Shown in pieces: positions 32,708 to 43,133 of a stretch of 64,000 nucleotides of DNA; positions within the stretch are counted from its first letter, which is position 1; each line of letters starts with the position of its first letter. Location: positions 177,356,645 to 177,420,644 of the forward strand of contig NC_090319.1 in assembly GCF_040869045.1 (NCBI RefSeq), given 5' to 3'. The stretch is from Eurosta solidaginis. Lineage: Eukaryota; Arthropoda; Insecta; Diptera; Tephritidae. The position numbers and the translations under genes were made by a program. Below the pieces are notes generated by a model. The model worked only from the letters and a program-made list of their open reading frames with translations, had not been told where the DNA came from and ran no database searches.

Positions 32708-33883
32708 TGGGTAGTGTTAGTCCGACTTCGAAGTTCCCTTTCTTCGATTTCAACGTCTTGGAAAGGTGGTATTCGAAGCCGAGACTAGCACAGTTCAAGA
32801 CGATTTTTTTTTGTGGCAAAACTGCTCAAGCTGCCATGTGGATGTTCCAGCAACACCTACATGTGAGGTTTGCAGCTTTTGAACTGGGGTAGAATATGGC
32901 TTTAAGAAAATATGATGTTTTGCAACCACGGCTGGATGAAATGTTCTGACCGTAGATGTGCCAAACAGGGTTATTAAAGGGGAATTAGTTGGCATGACTT
33001 CGGACAGGAAACAGATGGACGTAAGCAACACCGACCTAAATTTCAATTCCTTCGCAAGGTCAACACCAAAACACACTAACCACAAACCCATACATATTCA
33101 ATTTATATATTTGTTTGCATTAATTTAAAGGTTCATAATATTTACTCTTAAATTTTTTGGAAAAAGGAAATAAAAGTTTTTTGAGTCAAATGTCAAAATA
33201 CATTTAGACTAAGATCAACATTTGAAAAAAAAAATTTACACAATTTTAATTTTTATAGTATTTGCTTTTTTTATATTATTCTAATAAGTTAGTTTCTAGG
33301 AAGCTATAAGCCGCCGAATTGGAGTTAAAGGTGGATAGTTAGTTTTGATTTCCTCATTAATTCTCTTTACAACTTTTTTTTTATAAAATTTCTTAATCAT
33401 AATAATCGAGTCTAATACAAATAGGACTAAGCGAAACAAAAATAGAGTTTTAGAGCCAGTACTGAATTTTAATTGTTATTTTTTTTCTTTTATAAATCTA
33501 GCTTTTTTGTTTTATTCTTCCTACCACGTTTTGAATTCTGTAGAGGATACTGAATTTTCAACCTCGCTAAATTTTAATAGTCCATACGTTTAAGAAATCT
33601 ACACACAAACTTGCGATTACATATTTACATATAGTAATTCATTTTATATTTTGATATTGAACTGATTCCTATATGTAATATTTTGGATTTTTTTTTATTC
33701 ACACATATTTTTTCAACACCCATACATATATACATGCACATATTTCTAAATTACATACTGAATTTTTATTTGTTTTCATACGTTTATTTTTGAATTTTTT
33801 TTTACGAAAAGGTTTTACCAAAAATCTTTTCACCTATTTTTTTTTACATACAACATACATATATATTTCTCTTCTTCGTTTTT
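32708..33883 (+). other. primer-binding candidate and leader before gag
   Basis: TGGGTAGTGTTAGTCC starts directly after the 5' repeat, and TGG is the usual start of a tRNA primer-binding site. The tRNA was not identified. The rest is AT-rich leader without a recognised gene. Confidence 0.45.
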
Positions 33884-35848
33884 TTGGAGAAAAACCAAGA
33901 AGAAGTACCAAGGCCAGGACTAGAGATTCTTAGTCGCAACAGAGAAGGTCCAGTCACCCGTAGCATTACGAGGGCACTCGAAAACCAGGTAGTTGGATCT
34001 ATATTCACGCAGACAGACACAGGTATCGAGATTCCAGTAGACTTCCTGCCAACTGATTTCCTCAACCATTGTTCTGCTAGGATTTTTGGTAACTTGAAGC
34101 CTAGGGGACAGGGAAGAAAAGAGGTTACTGTAACGAACACTGTCGTGGTAGACAACGTTGATAATAAGCTAAGCTTTTCCCGGAAGTTATCTATGCTAGA
34201 TATGTCTCACCAAAAGAGGATTTGGGGACTGGGGGAGCATACGGAGGAGCATTGCCGCGTAATCCACCTGGAAATGCTGCGCAAGAAAGAAGGCCAGACT
34301 ACAGGCAGAGACCGACAGCTGATCGTATGGAGAATTTGAATGCCATAATGGAAACAATATCGCAACAAAACCAAATCGCGTTGGAAGCAATGGACGAGTT
34401 TCGGTAGATGAGGGCCAATGTGTCGCGTCTTAGTAACCGAGTGGCAAACGTAGAGACATCGTTGCATGCTCCAGCAGCGCCACACCAGCCAGCATCTACT
34501 TCAACACAAGGGCGAAGTTACGATAGGGAAAATAGGGAAGCTAGCAGCAACACACAACAAAGTGAGGATAGGGCCAGGGACAACTATGGCAGAAAGAGGA
34601 TCGCCCTACATAAGTGGAACCTTAAGTTTGATGGTTCGCCGAAGGGAATGACGGTTGAAAGTTTCGTGTTTAGGGTAGAGAGGATGAGACTGCAGTACCA
34701 GTTGAGTCACGGGCAGATTCTCGCAGATTTTCACTGTTTGGTGACCGGCTCGGCACTCAAATGGTACTGGCAGGTCTTGGAAGACAATGCGGATAACCCA
34801 AGCTTCGACTATTCTCGCCTTAAATCGGATCTTTTGGCCCAATTCAAATCGGCGGACTCGGACTATGAGGTAATCCGCGAGATCATGGAGCGGAAACAAC
34901 TCCCGCAAGAGAGTTTCGACGAATTCTATGCCGACATCCATGATCTCACTTTCCGCTTAAGAGCTAAGATTTCAGAGCCCGAGTTAGTGAAGATAATTAA
35001 AGGCAATCTTAAGCCGTTTTTGGCAAATCTAACCTTTGCCATAAAATTAACGACGCTGGCGGATCTAAAGCATGAGTGCAAGGGCGCCGGAAAGCTCATG
35101 AGAGAGAATAGGGCCCGTTTCAAAGGAGTTAGTGGGCTGAATGCAAATGACAGGATGTGGAATGCAGGGGCAGATGTGGAAGTGAAAATTGCAGCCTACA
35201 ACAGGGATAGTCCAAGTGCGAACAATATGAAGCAGGGTCCCGCCTCCTCCCGTGACATGTCAAAATCCAATCCACCATCCTATAATCCAAATGCACGTGA
35301 TTCGTCTAATATTCAAAGTAAGAGTGTTAGTTTTGTTCCAAACCAATCATTTTGTCCGTTTTGTTGTGCTTTGCTTGTGGAATGCCGGTAGACTATAACG
35401 TTAGGAACCCGGCTGAAGCAGCAAAGGACAGTAAATATAAGTCCTCCTTCCATCTTATGAAATGTTTTGCATGTGGTAGTGACTCGTCCTTCTGTGTGTT
35501 CAAACCTGAGGCGGGAAACCGGGGTCTGGCGGAGATGTCCGGGCACTCTGTCCAGAGCAAGGAACCCCCGGAAAGGAAAGAAATAAACTAGATCAAGAGG
35601 TAGTTGTTAGGATCATGCAGAGGGAGGAAATAGTAGGAGTACAAAGTAAGCAGAGCAAAGAAAAGCAACCAGCAGCGAAAAGAGAAAGTCTTCATGTTAG
35701 AAAGTTAAAGTACGAAGAAGCCCGTAGGCGTATATTTTGTGAGGAGTTAGCGAAGCGTAATAATAGAAAGAAGAGTAATAGGAATTTTGATAAGATAAGG
35801 AGAATGAGAGAAAAGAAAAGAATTTTAGGAGAAGAAGAAATAAGATAA
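33884..35848 (+). pseudogene. gag of the large element
   Basis: The N-terminal part is open at 33884-34339 (frame 2), then shifts to frame 1 near 34250. An in-frame TAG stands at 34405-34407, and the frame continues 34408-35391. The middle carries the Gag capsid signature: LKFDGSPKGMTVESFVFRVE, GSALKWYWQVLE, RKQLPQESFDEFYADIHDL. The nucleocapsid Cys residues (FCPFCC, then in frame 3 CFACG twice) are spread over a frameshift at 35360-35390. A Lys/Arg-rich stretch at 35615-35848 ends the region. At least three disabling changes. Confidence 0.8.
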
Positions 35849-35879
35849 TAGCCACAATCGTTACAATTAAGGGTGATAA

Positions 35880-36925
35880 CCGATTTGTTGCAAGAACCGA
35901 AATAGGGGTTGGGAATTATTAGCGTTATTAGACTCAGGTGCAGGAGCTTGTTGTTTGGGAAAAAATTCGAAAAAAATATTAAAGGATAACGAACATCTGA
36001 TCCTACCAGTAAAGGGACAGAATATACGAACGGCTAATGGAGGTGAAACACCTGTCCAGGGTGTTATAACTTTACCAGTTCGGTGGGATGGGATGACCGG
36101 GGATCTGGAATTCTTGATTGTCCCTGGTCTACAGCAGGAGTTCTACCTAGGTGTTGAGTTTTGGCAGGCTTTTGAACTTAGTGTTGTTAGTAGGATACGA
36201 AGTGACACGTCTAGGAGTGCTGTCGTATCAGAACTTGCACCCGCCGAGGGTGATCTGTGTTTTGATGCGGTTCAACATACGCTAAGTTCCGAAGAAAACA
36301 AAGCGTTAGAGGGCATCAAGGCGCAGTTTCCATCGTTTGCTGTTCTGGGACTGGGGAAAACCGACATGGAGGAACACATTATTGAAGTCACTGATGAACA
36401 CCTACCCGTGAAGCAAAGGCATTATAATGTTTCACCCGAAATACAGAAATTAATATACAACGAGCTCGACCGCATGCTAGAGATCGCATGCTGCTGGAAC
36501 TCACCTGTGTCCCTCGTAATCAAAGGAACCAAAAACAGACTGTGCCTCGATGCCCGAAAAGTTAATGAACGCACCATTAAAGATGCCTATCCACTCCCAC
36601 ATATTGATGGTATTTTAAGCCGACTACAAAATACCCGCTATATATCTGCCATCGACTTAAAAGACGTATTTTGGCAGATACCATTAGAGAAGAAATCAAG
36701 AGAAAAGACGGCTTTCACAGTGCCTGGTAGACCGTTGTACCATTTCACGGTAATGCCGTTTGGACTGTGCAACGCTGCACAGCGCATGTGCCAATTGGCT
36801 AGATGGAGCCTAAAACTAAAATCATATGATTTCAAGATAGAACACCGTAAAGGGACCCAAAACGTAGTGCCTGATGCTCTTTCACGAATGGACATGGATG
36901 AAATCGACATCAATGGCAGAAGACT
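35880..36925 (+). pseudogene. protease and RT of the large element, catalytic half of RT deleted
   Basis: Frame 3. The protease motif LLDSGAGACCLG stands at about 35925-35960, with a FLIVPGLQQEFYLGVEFW C-terminal part. RT has LPVKQRHYNVSPEIQKLI, KNRLCLDARKVNERTIKDAY and FTVPGRPLYHFTVMPFGLCN. At about 36780 it passes in frame directly to RMCQLARWSLKLKSYDFKIE. The YxDD motif, thumb and most of RNase H are therefore absent, while the end of the RNase H-linker (VVPDALSRM) remains. The deletion preserves the reading frame into integrase. Confidence 0.85.
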
Positions 36926-38146
36926 GGACATCGACATTAACTCGGAAGCCTTTAAGTCGACTGAATACGTCGAGCTGCAAAACACAATAACGGAGAATAA
37001 AGACAGACTACCAGAGCTTTGCGTTTCAGACGGCTACGTGTACAGACGAACACAATTTAACAGGGGAGAAGAACTACAGGAAGACCATACCTGGAAACTC
37101 TGGGTTCCAACTGAGCTGCGAAGAAGTTTGGTAGAAACAGCGCATGGGTCGCCTTCAGCTGGACACGGTGGAATCCACAAGACCCTATCACGTATCCGAG
37201 AAAGATATTATTGGCCCGGTATGCTTACAGACGTACACACGTTAAAGCATGCGAAATATGTAAAGGCAACAAAACACAAAACGCCTTCCACAAACCGAAC
37301 ATGGGAAAGCAGCACCTCACTGAAAGGCCTTTTCAACGTTTGTTCGTCGATTTCATGGGTCCATACCAACGTACTTGTGATGGTAACGTTTATATATTTG
37401 TATGTTTAGATCATTTTTCAAAATTTGTCTTCCTTAAGCCAATGCGAAAAGCCACCTCTGCCGAAGTCGTGAAATATTTAGAAAGAGACGTGTTCCATAT
37501 TTTCGGAGTACCTGAGTATGAGCATTCAGACAACGGAAAGCAATTTACGTCAGATATATTTACTTCCTTCTTGAAGAAGTATGGTACGTCGCCACATGGG
37601 AATGCCGCTGAGAGGGTTAACTGCTCCGTGCTGCAAATCATCCGGTCGTCCATTAAAGGAAACCAAAAGAATTGGGATAGAGCTGTAAGCGACGCAGCAT
37701 TTGCCCTTCGCAGTGTCGTACATACGACAATAAGTACGTCGCCATATGCAGCTGTGTTTGGAATCCCGATGATGCAACACGGCGCATCATACGAATTATG
37801 CAGGAAATTGAGTGCACTGAAAGATACTGACGTCGAAGTAGAGACAGCAGAATATAAGATGCACACACTCAGGGAAAAGATCATGAAGGAACTCAAATTG
37901 GCACACGAAAGAAGTAAAAGAACGTATGTCCTCAGAAGCAGAGATGTTGGTTTTAAAGTAGGGCAAACAGTATACCGCCGCAATTTTAAACAAAGTTCAA
38001 AAGTAGACAATTTTAACGCAAAACTCGCACCAAAACAAGTTAAGTGCACTGTACTTAGGGTCATTGGCAACTCGATGTACGAGTTAGGAGATACTAGCGG
38101 CAAAGCAATCGGGGTATATCACGGAAATGATATTTTCGCGGCTTAA
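36926..38146 (+). pseudogene. integrase of the large element
   Basis: The zinc domain His residues (AHGSPSAGHGGIHKT, YYWPGM) read in frame 3. A frameshift at about 37235-37255 puts the Cys pair (CEICKG) and the core in frame 2, open 37211-38146. The core has LFVDFMGP, EHSDNGKQF and NAAERVN, so the acidic triad is present. About a dozen residues usually found before the Glu motif are missing (KKYGTSPHGN). The C-terminal part ends with VYHGNDIFAA and a TAA at 38144-38146. Confidence 0.85.
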
Positions 38147-38288
38147 GATATATGTTCTATGTAGTCCTTGTAACCAATGTAAAGTGTAGCTTGTTCTCAA
38201 ATCAAGTTTTATGTTATTTATTGCTAACGACGGTAGAAATTTTCTAGACCAATAACACACTCTGACTAAGTATCCGACTTGACCATGT
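38147..38288 (+). other. 3' non-coding part of the large element
   Basis: AT-rich, no gene. It is interrupted at 38288 by the nested LTR element; the 4-base ATGT at 38285-38288 recurs at 42663-42666. Confidence 0.5.
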
Positions 38289-38814
38289 TGTAGCATTATA
38301 CGTCACACCCACTGTATTGTATCATTATACGTCACACCCACTGTAACATACTTGCGGCATTACGCATAACAAACTCCAAATATATTTTAGTAATAATCAT
38401 ATTACAATATTTTCCAACATAAATTATTGAACTAACCCAGACGCCTAACCAACATCAATGGAATGCCGAATATGAGACCCATATCCATTCACAGTTAATA
38501 AACTATACATACAAACATACAACCCATGGTGGGAAAATATCAAAACACTCACATTGATCTGCTGACGCTGCTAAATGTACAAAACTACATGTATGGAGTT
38601 ATGCATACAAAACTACATGTATACAAAGACTGTATACAAACGTACATGTATGCATAACCCATTTCCTATGTACTTATTTTTAGTTATTAGTATTAAGATA
38701 TTTATGAATGTATAGGTTAAGCAAATTACTATAAAAGACGAAAAATTAATTAATAAAAAAAGATTTAATGTTGGACAACCAAAGTCTTCACTTCTTTTAT
38801 TTTAGTACCTTTCA
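38289..38814 (+). repeat. 5' LTR of nested element
   Basis: Starts TGTAGCATTATACGTCACAC, with that opening segment given twice within the first 50 bases. TATAAAAG is at 38730-38737 and AATAAA at 38752-38757. It ends CTTTCA. Confidence 0.9.
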
Positions 38815-38829
38815 TGGTGATCCTGCCAG
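38815..38829 (+). promoter_or_regulatory. primer-binding site candidate
   Basis: TGGTGATCCTGCCAG directly abuts the LTR end. The matching tRNA is not known to me. Confidence 0.5.
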
Positions 38830-38989
38830 TCTAGGTCAATAATTAGCACAAATGCTAAAAGATCTAGCTGGCCAGAAGAGTCGGTTCAGTAAAATAAAAA
38901 TAAAAATAAAAAATACAGGATTCACCTTATAGAATCAAATCAACACGAGATCCTGCCTGTTCGCGTTGTATAGTAAATCATTAACTTTG

Positions 38990-39148
38990 CTCAAGCAAGA
39001 CTTAAAATTTAAATCCTGAAAAGAAAGAGGATCAATTATTTCCTTGTAACAACGGGTTAACATATTCTGAATCCATCGAAGATGATGAACAACTTAATAC
39101 AGTAATACTTGGAGAATTGGCCATTAATCTCAAGGAACAATAAAAACC
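38990..39148 (+). other. coding-like fragment without start codon
   Basis: An open stretch of about 45 codons ending at a TAA near 39146. Acidic, containing CNNGLTYSESIEDDEQLNTV. No family recognised. It may be a remnant of a protein lost from the element. Confidence 0.3.
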
Positions 39149-39620
39149 ATCAAATGACTAGCACACAAAGAGGCAAAATATTACACGGTAACCAGCAGCA
39201 AAGGAAGCAGAATATTACCCGGAAAGAAGATTTTCATTGACGACATGACCGCATAACAGGGTGGAATACTACATGAAAAGAAGATATTGATGGCAACATT
39301 CTGACGGGCAGTAAGGCGGCGTAAATTTTTAAGTATCATAATTAATTTAAATTCTAGAAAACAAATTGGGCGGCCTTTATGGACGCTAAACAATGAGCAA
39401 AAACGAATGTTTTTGCTTAGGATTTTTTTTTTCTCTAAGTAGGAAACAAAATAATAATATGAAGAAAATTAATTGAAAAAATGTTTTTGTATTAAACGTT
39501 GAGCAAAAATTTTATTTGTTGAAAAAAAAAAAGAAAAAAAATTATAGATAGATTAAAATTAAAAGACAAGATTAGAGAATTGAGAAAGAAAAAATAAAAA
39601 TTTTTTTTGAGTAAATTGGA

Positions 39621-39839
39621 ATGTCGTCTAATCACAGGGAACACCCCAGTACATGGGAAGATAAAGATATTAGAAATAAAACAGAGGTAGATTATGAAAA
39701 ACAGCTCCTATGGTTAAAACCATTTTGGAATAAAATAGGCATGCCAAGGGAACCTACAGTAGAAGATGTAAAAAACCCTACAACAACTACAGAAGAAATA
39801 GCTAGGATGATAAGAACGGTCTTCCCAAATGAAAAATAA
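39621..39839 (+). CDS. small ORF, unknown, 72 aa
   Basis: Starts MSSNHREHPSTWEDKD, is charged with no membrane segment, and has a PREPTVEDVKN segment and a C-terminal TEEIARMIRTVFP. It is the first of the small ORFs in the nested LTR element and is on the same strand as the LTRs. No family recognised. The clean frame, in sequence that is otherwise full of stops and poly-A runs, suggests it could be real. Confidence 0.4.
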   Translation: MSSNHREHPSTWEDKDIRNKTEVDYEKQLLWLKPFWNKIGMPREPTVEDVKNPTTTTEEIARMIRTVFPNEK

Positions 39840-39938
39840 TTTTTTTTTTAGAATTAAAATCTAATACTAAGTCGTACATTAACTGACGAATGAATAAATA
39901 AATAAATACAAATTTTCTTAGTAAAATTTTTTTAAAAA

Positions 39939-40022
39939 ATGGCATGGTGGAAAACTATACTAAATGGTATACTAATAGGTATCGCAGGATACGAAGCTGG
40001 TAAGGAAAATACAGAAAAATAG
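39939..40022 (+). CDS. 27-aa micro-ORF with WW...AGYExGKE motif
   Basis: Reads MAWWKTILNGILIGIAGYEA then GKENTEK and stops at TAG 40020-40022. The first 24 residues match the start of the 104-aa ORF at 40255 (MSWWTKIAQGIMIATAGYEF). The spacing of WW, I, G, AGYE and GKE is the same. It is probably a truncated paralogue or a separate micropeptide. Confidence 0.5.
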   Translation: MAWWKTILNGILIGIAGYEAGKENTEK

Positions 40023-40254
40023 CATAAAAAATTATTTTTAAAATATTGTGTAAAATGAAAAAAAAAAATGTTTACATTAAAATGCTAAAATTAAACAAAT
40101 TTTTCCAACGAAATCTTTCTTAAACTTTTAGGTCAACTAAATAAGGAAAAATAATAAAAATAAAATGGAATGCATAGGTTAAAGAATAAAATTAAAAATT
40201 TTATTAAAAATTTAAATTTAGTTCATTACTCATAGAAGCGGGAAGATAGCCAAA

Positions 40255-40569
40255 ATGTCTTGGTGGACAAAAATAGCCCAAGGCATTATGATAGCCACAG
40301 CTGGCTATGAATTCGGCAAAGAAACCTCTGAAGAGGAAATAGTTGACAATAAATTGGTAAAATATGAGCCACAAGCCCAAGTGGGCACAAAAACTACAGA
40401 CATTTGGCTAGGTGCTTTAATATGTACGATAGGGCTATTAATCATAGCGATAGCCGCTATTCTTAAAAACTATATGAAAATCAAATATAGGCAAACGAAT
40501 AACGTGCAACAACGCATATTCAATTTTTTTTTCTTCCCCTTCTATCCAAATTTCCAAACTCAAAGCTGA
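40255..40569 (+). CDS. 104-aa single-pass membrane protein, unknown family
   Basis: The N-terminal segment MSWWTKIAQGIMIATAGYEF is followed by an acidic linker (residues 22-50). A hydrophobic segment of about 20 residues comes next (from DIWLGALICTIGLLIIAIAA, residues about 57-76), then Lys/Arg residues (KNYMKIKYR), which suggests one transmembrane helix with a cytosolic basic tail. It is the longest ORF of the nested element. Function unknown. The position in an LTR element lacking pol makes an accessory or envelope-like role conceivable, but nothing proves it. Confidence 0.5.
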   Translation: MSWWTKIAQGIMIATAGYEFGKETSEEEIVDNKLVKYEPQAQVGTKTTDIWLGALICTIGLLIIAIAAILKNYMKIKYRQTNNVQQRIFNFFFFPFYPNFQTQS

Positions 40570-40617
40570 GAAGAGCAATAAATAATTGAAGTAAAATCTC
40601 AAATAGTAAGTCTCAAA

Positions 40618-40758
40618 ATGTCACAATCGACAGTAAAGGTAGCTCTGCCTAATGCGAACAGCAAATCCAAAATTCGCATAATTCCTTCGATTGCCCCTGA
40701 CAAAGATGGCCAGGAAGCAATAGGAAATTCTAGGACAGTGGAAGTAAGCAAGACCTAA
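40618..40758 (+). CDS. 46-aa small ORF, unknown
   Basis: Starts MSQSTVKVALPNANSKSKIR, ends with TVEVSKT and TAA at 40756-40758. Basic N-terminal half. No family recognised. It lies 49 bases after the membrane-protein ORF on the same strand. Confidence 0.35.
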   Translation: MSQSTVKVALPNANSKSKIRIIPSIAPDKDGQEAIGNSRTVEVSKT

Positions 40759-40916
40759 AGAAAAAAAAATATACTAATATTTTACAACCAGCTCATAACA
40801 ACAAGCATGAAGAAAAAGCCACAACGAGAACCTATATATATATAGATAAATATTAAAGCGCTATATAAATTTGCAAGAAAAGACTAGTCGCGCTCGTTTT
40901 CATCTTAGGATAGAAA

Positions 40917-41093
40917 AATGGTAGCGTAGAAAAATTTTCAAGCAACCAGATTGTTGAGGAAGTTATTGACTTAGGACAATATTCGACCAGGCATAAAAGA
41001 AATGCCGGCAATCCAGGACTTGAAATTTATAAGGAAAACACAGTTGTCCTGAGGGACATATTGGTGAAAATAATTGAATATTTACTGCAGTAG
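40917..41093 (+). other. open fragment with RHKR basic site
   Basis: Without a Met start, the frame reads FSSNQIVEEVIDLGQYSTRH, then KRNAGNPGLEIYKENTVVLR, and ends at TAG near 41093. The RHKR tetrabasic stretch looks like a furin-type processing site. It could be a scrap of a larger precursor protein. Evidence is thin. Confidence 0.3.
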
Positions 41094-41270
41094 GCGAATT
41101 TATAAAATAATAAATGGTACCCAAGTTCTCTAAGACCAAATAATTGCACTAACCAAAGAGGTTGTGCCTGTGACAATCCCGGTATAAAAATAAAAATAAT
41201 TCTTCATAAAAGTCATGACGATTCTGTCTTGGTGGCCGCCGCAGAAATCGCATGACTCATTAGATCAAAA

Positions 41271-41486
41271 ATGTTGCTGGAAAATAGGGAAATTATCGAA
41301 AATATAAAAATAACATTTAAAAGATACGAAACATTCTTCTTTGCACCCACTGTACCTTCCACTCATCCATTAACGGAACTACTATCAATACATAGCTACC
41401 CCGCTCTTCCATCAGCAACCCCTCTATTGTATACAGTTTACTACAGATTTACCTTGAATGAAAAAAGAAAAAAAAATGCAAAGTGA
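41271..41486 (+). CDS. 71-aa small ORF, unknown, low support
   Basis: Met start. It has a charged N-terminal part and a Pro/Thr/Ser-rich middle, and ends in a Lys-rich tail that reads from a poly-A stretch. No family recognised. It could be chance. Confidence 0.2.
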   Translation: MLLENREIIENIKITFKRYETFFFAPTVPSTHPLTELLSIHSYPALPSATPLLYTVYYRFTLNEKRKKNAK

Positions 41487-42137
41487 AAAAAAAATCTTTT
41501 TCCTTGAATAATAAACAGAATTAGTTTAATATAATAAAACAAATACAATCATTTATTGCCTAGGTCTAAGGTCATATTTTTACATATTAGGAAAATACTT
41601 CACTTTAACCCCAATAGATAGAATAGGAAAATAGTTTGCATAATTTACTAAATAATGATAGGAACAATAAAGATATGGAATTAATAATCCATAAGAATAG
41701 GCTTAAATGCATATAAAATAAGCATTCCACGTTATTCATTACACATTAGATATCAAAAAAAAAAAAAAAAAAAAATCGAAAAAACGATTTTTTTTCTCTT
41801 TCTCAATTCCATATTTACATAAATTATTATAAATACATAAACATTAGGGAATATATACCGACAAACGGATTTTAATTGGGAGCACACATTTAAAATCCGA
41901 CTATAAAAATGTATACAATAACTAAAATAAGAATTATAATCATTAAACAAAAAAAAAAAAACTTTTTCTTTTTAAGATAATAATAATGTAAACAATAAAT
42001 ATAGAAGTAATAAATATATCAAGGTCAGCAAATCAAAAACAAAAAGCAAAATATCAAAACATTAACAATACGACAAAGAGTCTTATACAATTTGTCCACA
42101 CAACAATTGTATAACACTCTTTTTCTAAGGTGGATGG

Positions 42138-42662
42138 TGTAGCATTATACGTCACACCCACTGTATTGTATCATTATACGTCACACCCACTGTAACATAC
42201 TTGCGGCATTACGCATAACAAACTCCAAATATATTTTAGTAATAATCATATTACAATATTTTCCAACATAAATTATTGAACTAACCCAGACGGCTAACCA
42301 ACATCAATGGAATGCCGAATATGAGACCCATATCCATTCACAGTTAATAAACTATACATACAAACATACAACCCATGGTGGGAAAATATCAAAACACTCA
42401 CATTGATCTGCTGACGCTGCTAAATGTACAAAACTACATGTATGGAGTTATGCATACAAAACTACATGTATACAAAGACTGTATACAAACGTACATGTAT
42501 GCATAACCCATTTCCTATGTACTTATTTTTAGTTATTAGTATTAAGATATTTATGAATGTATAGGTTAAGCAAATTACTATAAAAGACGATAAATTAATT
42601 AATAAAAAAAATTTAATGTTGGACAACTAAAGTCTTTACTTCTTTTATTTTAGTACCTTTCA
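42138..42662 (+). repeat. 3' LTR of nested element
   Basis: Matches 38289-38814 with a few substitutions and one deleted base. Preceded by AAGGTGGATGG (42127-42137), followed by ATGT, the target duplication. Confidence 0.9.
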
Positions 42663-43133
42663 ATGTATTTATTAACCATTTTGTTTATTTATTGATTGAT
42701 TCATTTATTTATTTATTTATTTGCGTGACTATTTTAGTATTTATACATTTAAATTTTGCTTTTTTGCCACCGACGATGGACACTATCGCCTAACAACATT
42801 AATCTGTGATATAGAATAAGATTAACCTGTGATATAGATTTAGATTAATCTGTGATATAAAATTAGGCTAACCTGCAATATAGACTTAGATTTTCTTTAC
42901 CAGTGATACATTAGATAAGTTTTGTTAAGACCCAGTGATTTTAATAGTAGAATAGTTGTCCCTATGTCTATATGTCTTAATATGAGCGTAAACCGTACAA
43001 CTCTGTGAAGCCCGGCATTGGGAGTGGGTCGAGGCCACACGTTGGGCCAGAGATGAATGGAATCAGCGGCTGCGTTATGAACTTTTCTTACGCACACGCT
43101 CCATGACGCGGGCATCATCGGCGGATGCGAGCC
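42663..43133 (+). other. 3' non-coding part of the large element with a short tandem repeat
   Basis: A unit close to TTA(A/G)(T/C)CTGTGATATAGA recurs four times at about 42799-42890 (spacing about 28 bases). A TTTA-rich run lies at 42660-42722. No gene is seen up to the 3' repeat at 43134. Confidence 0.6.

Larger units (their letters stand above)
38289..42662 (+). mobile_element. nested LTR retroelement with small ORFs only (non-autonomous?)
   Basis: LTRs at 38289-38814 and 42138-42662 run TGTAGCATT to CCTTTCA and differ at only a few positions. Target duplication ATGT. The primer-site candidate TGGTGATCCTGCCAG starts right after the left LTR, and a purine tract AAGGTGGATGG precedes the right one. 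The 3.3-kb internal part has no recognisable Gag, protease, RT or integrase. It holds several small ORFs on the LTR strand. The high LTR similarity suggests a fairly recent insertion of an element that must borrow its enzymes. Confidence 0.9.
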
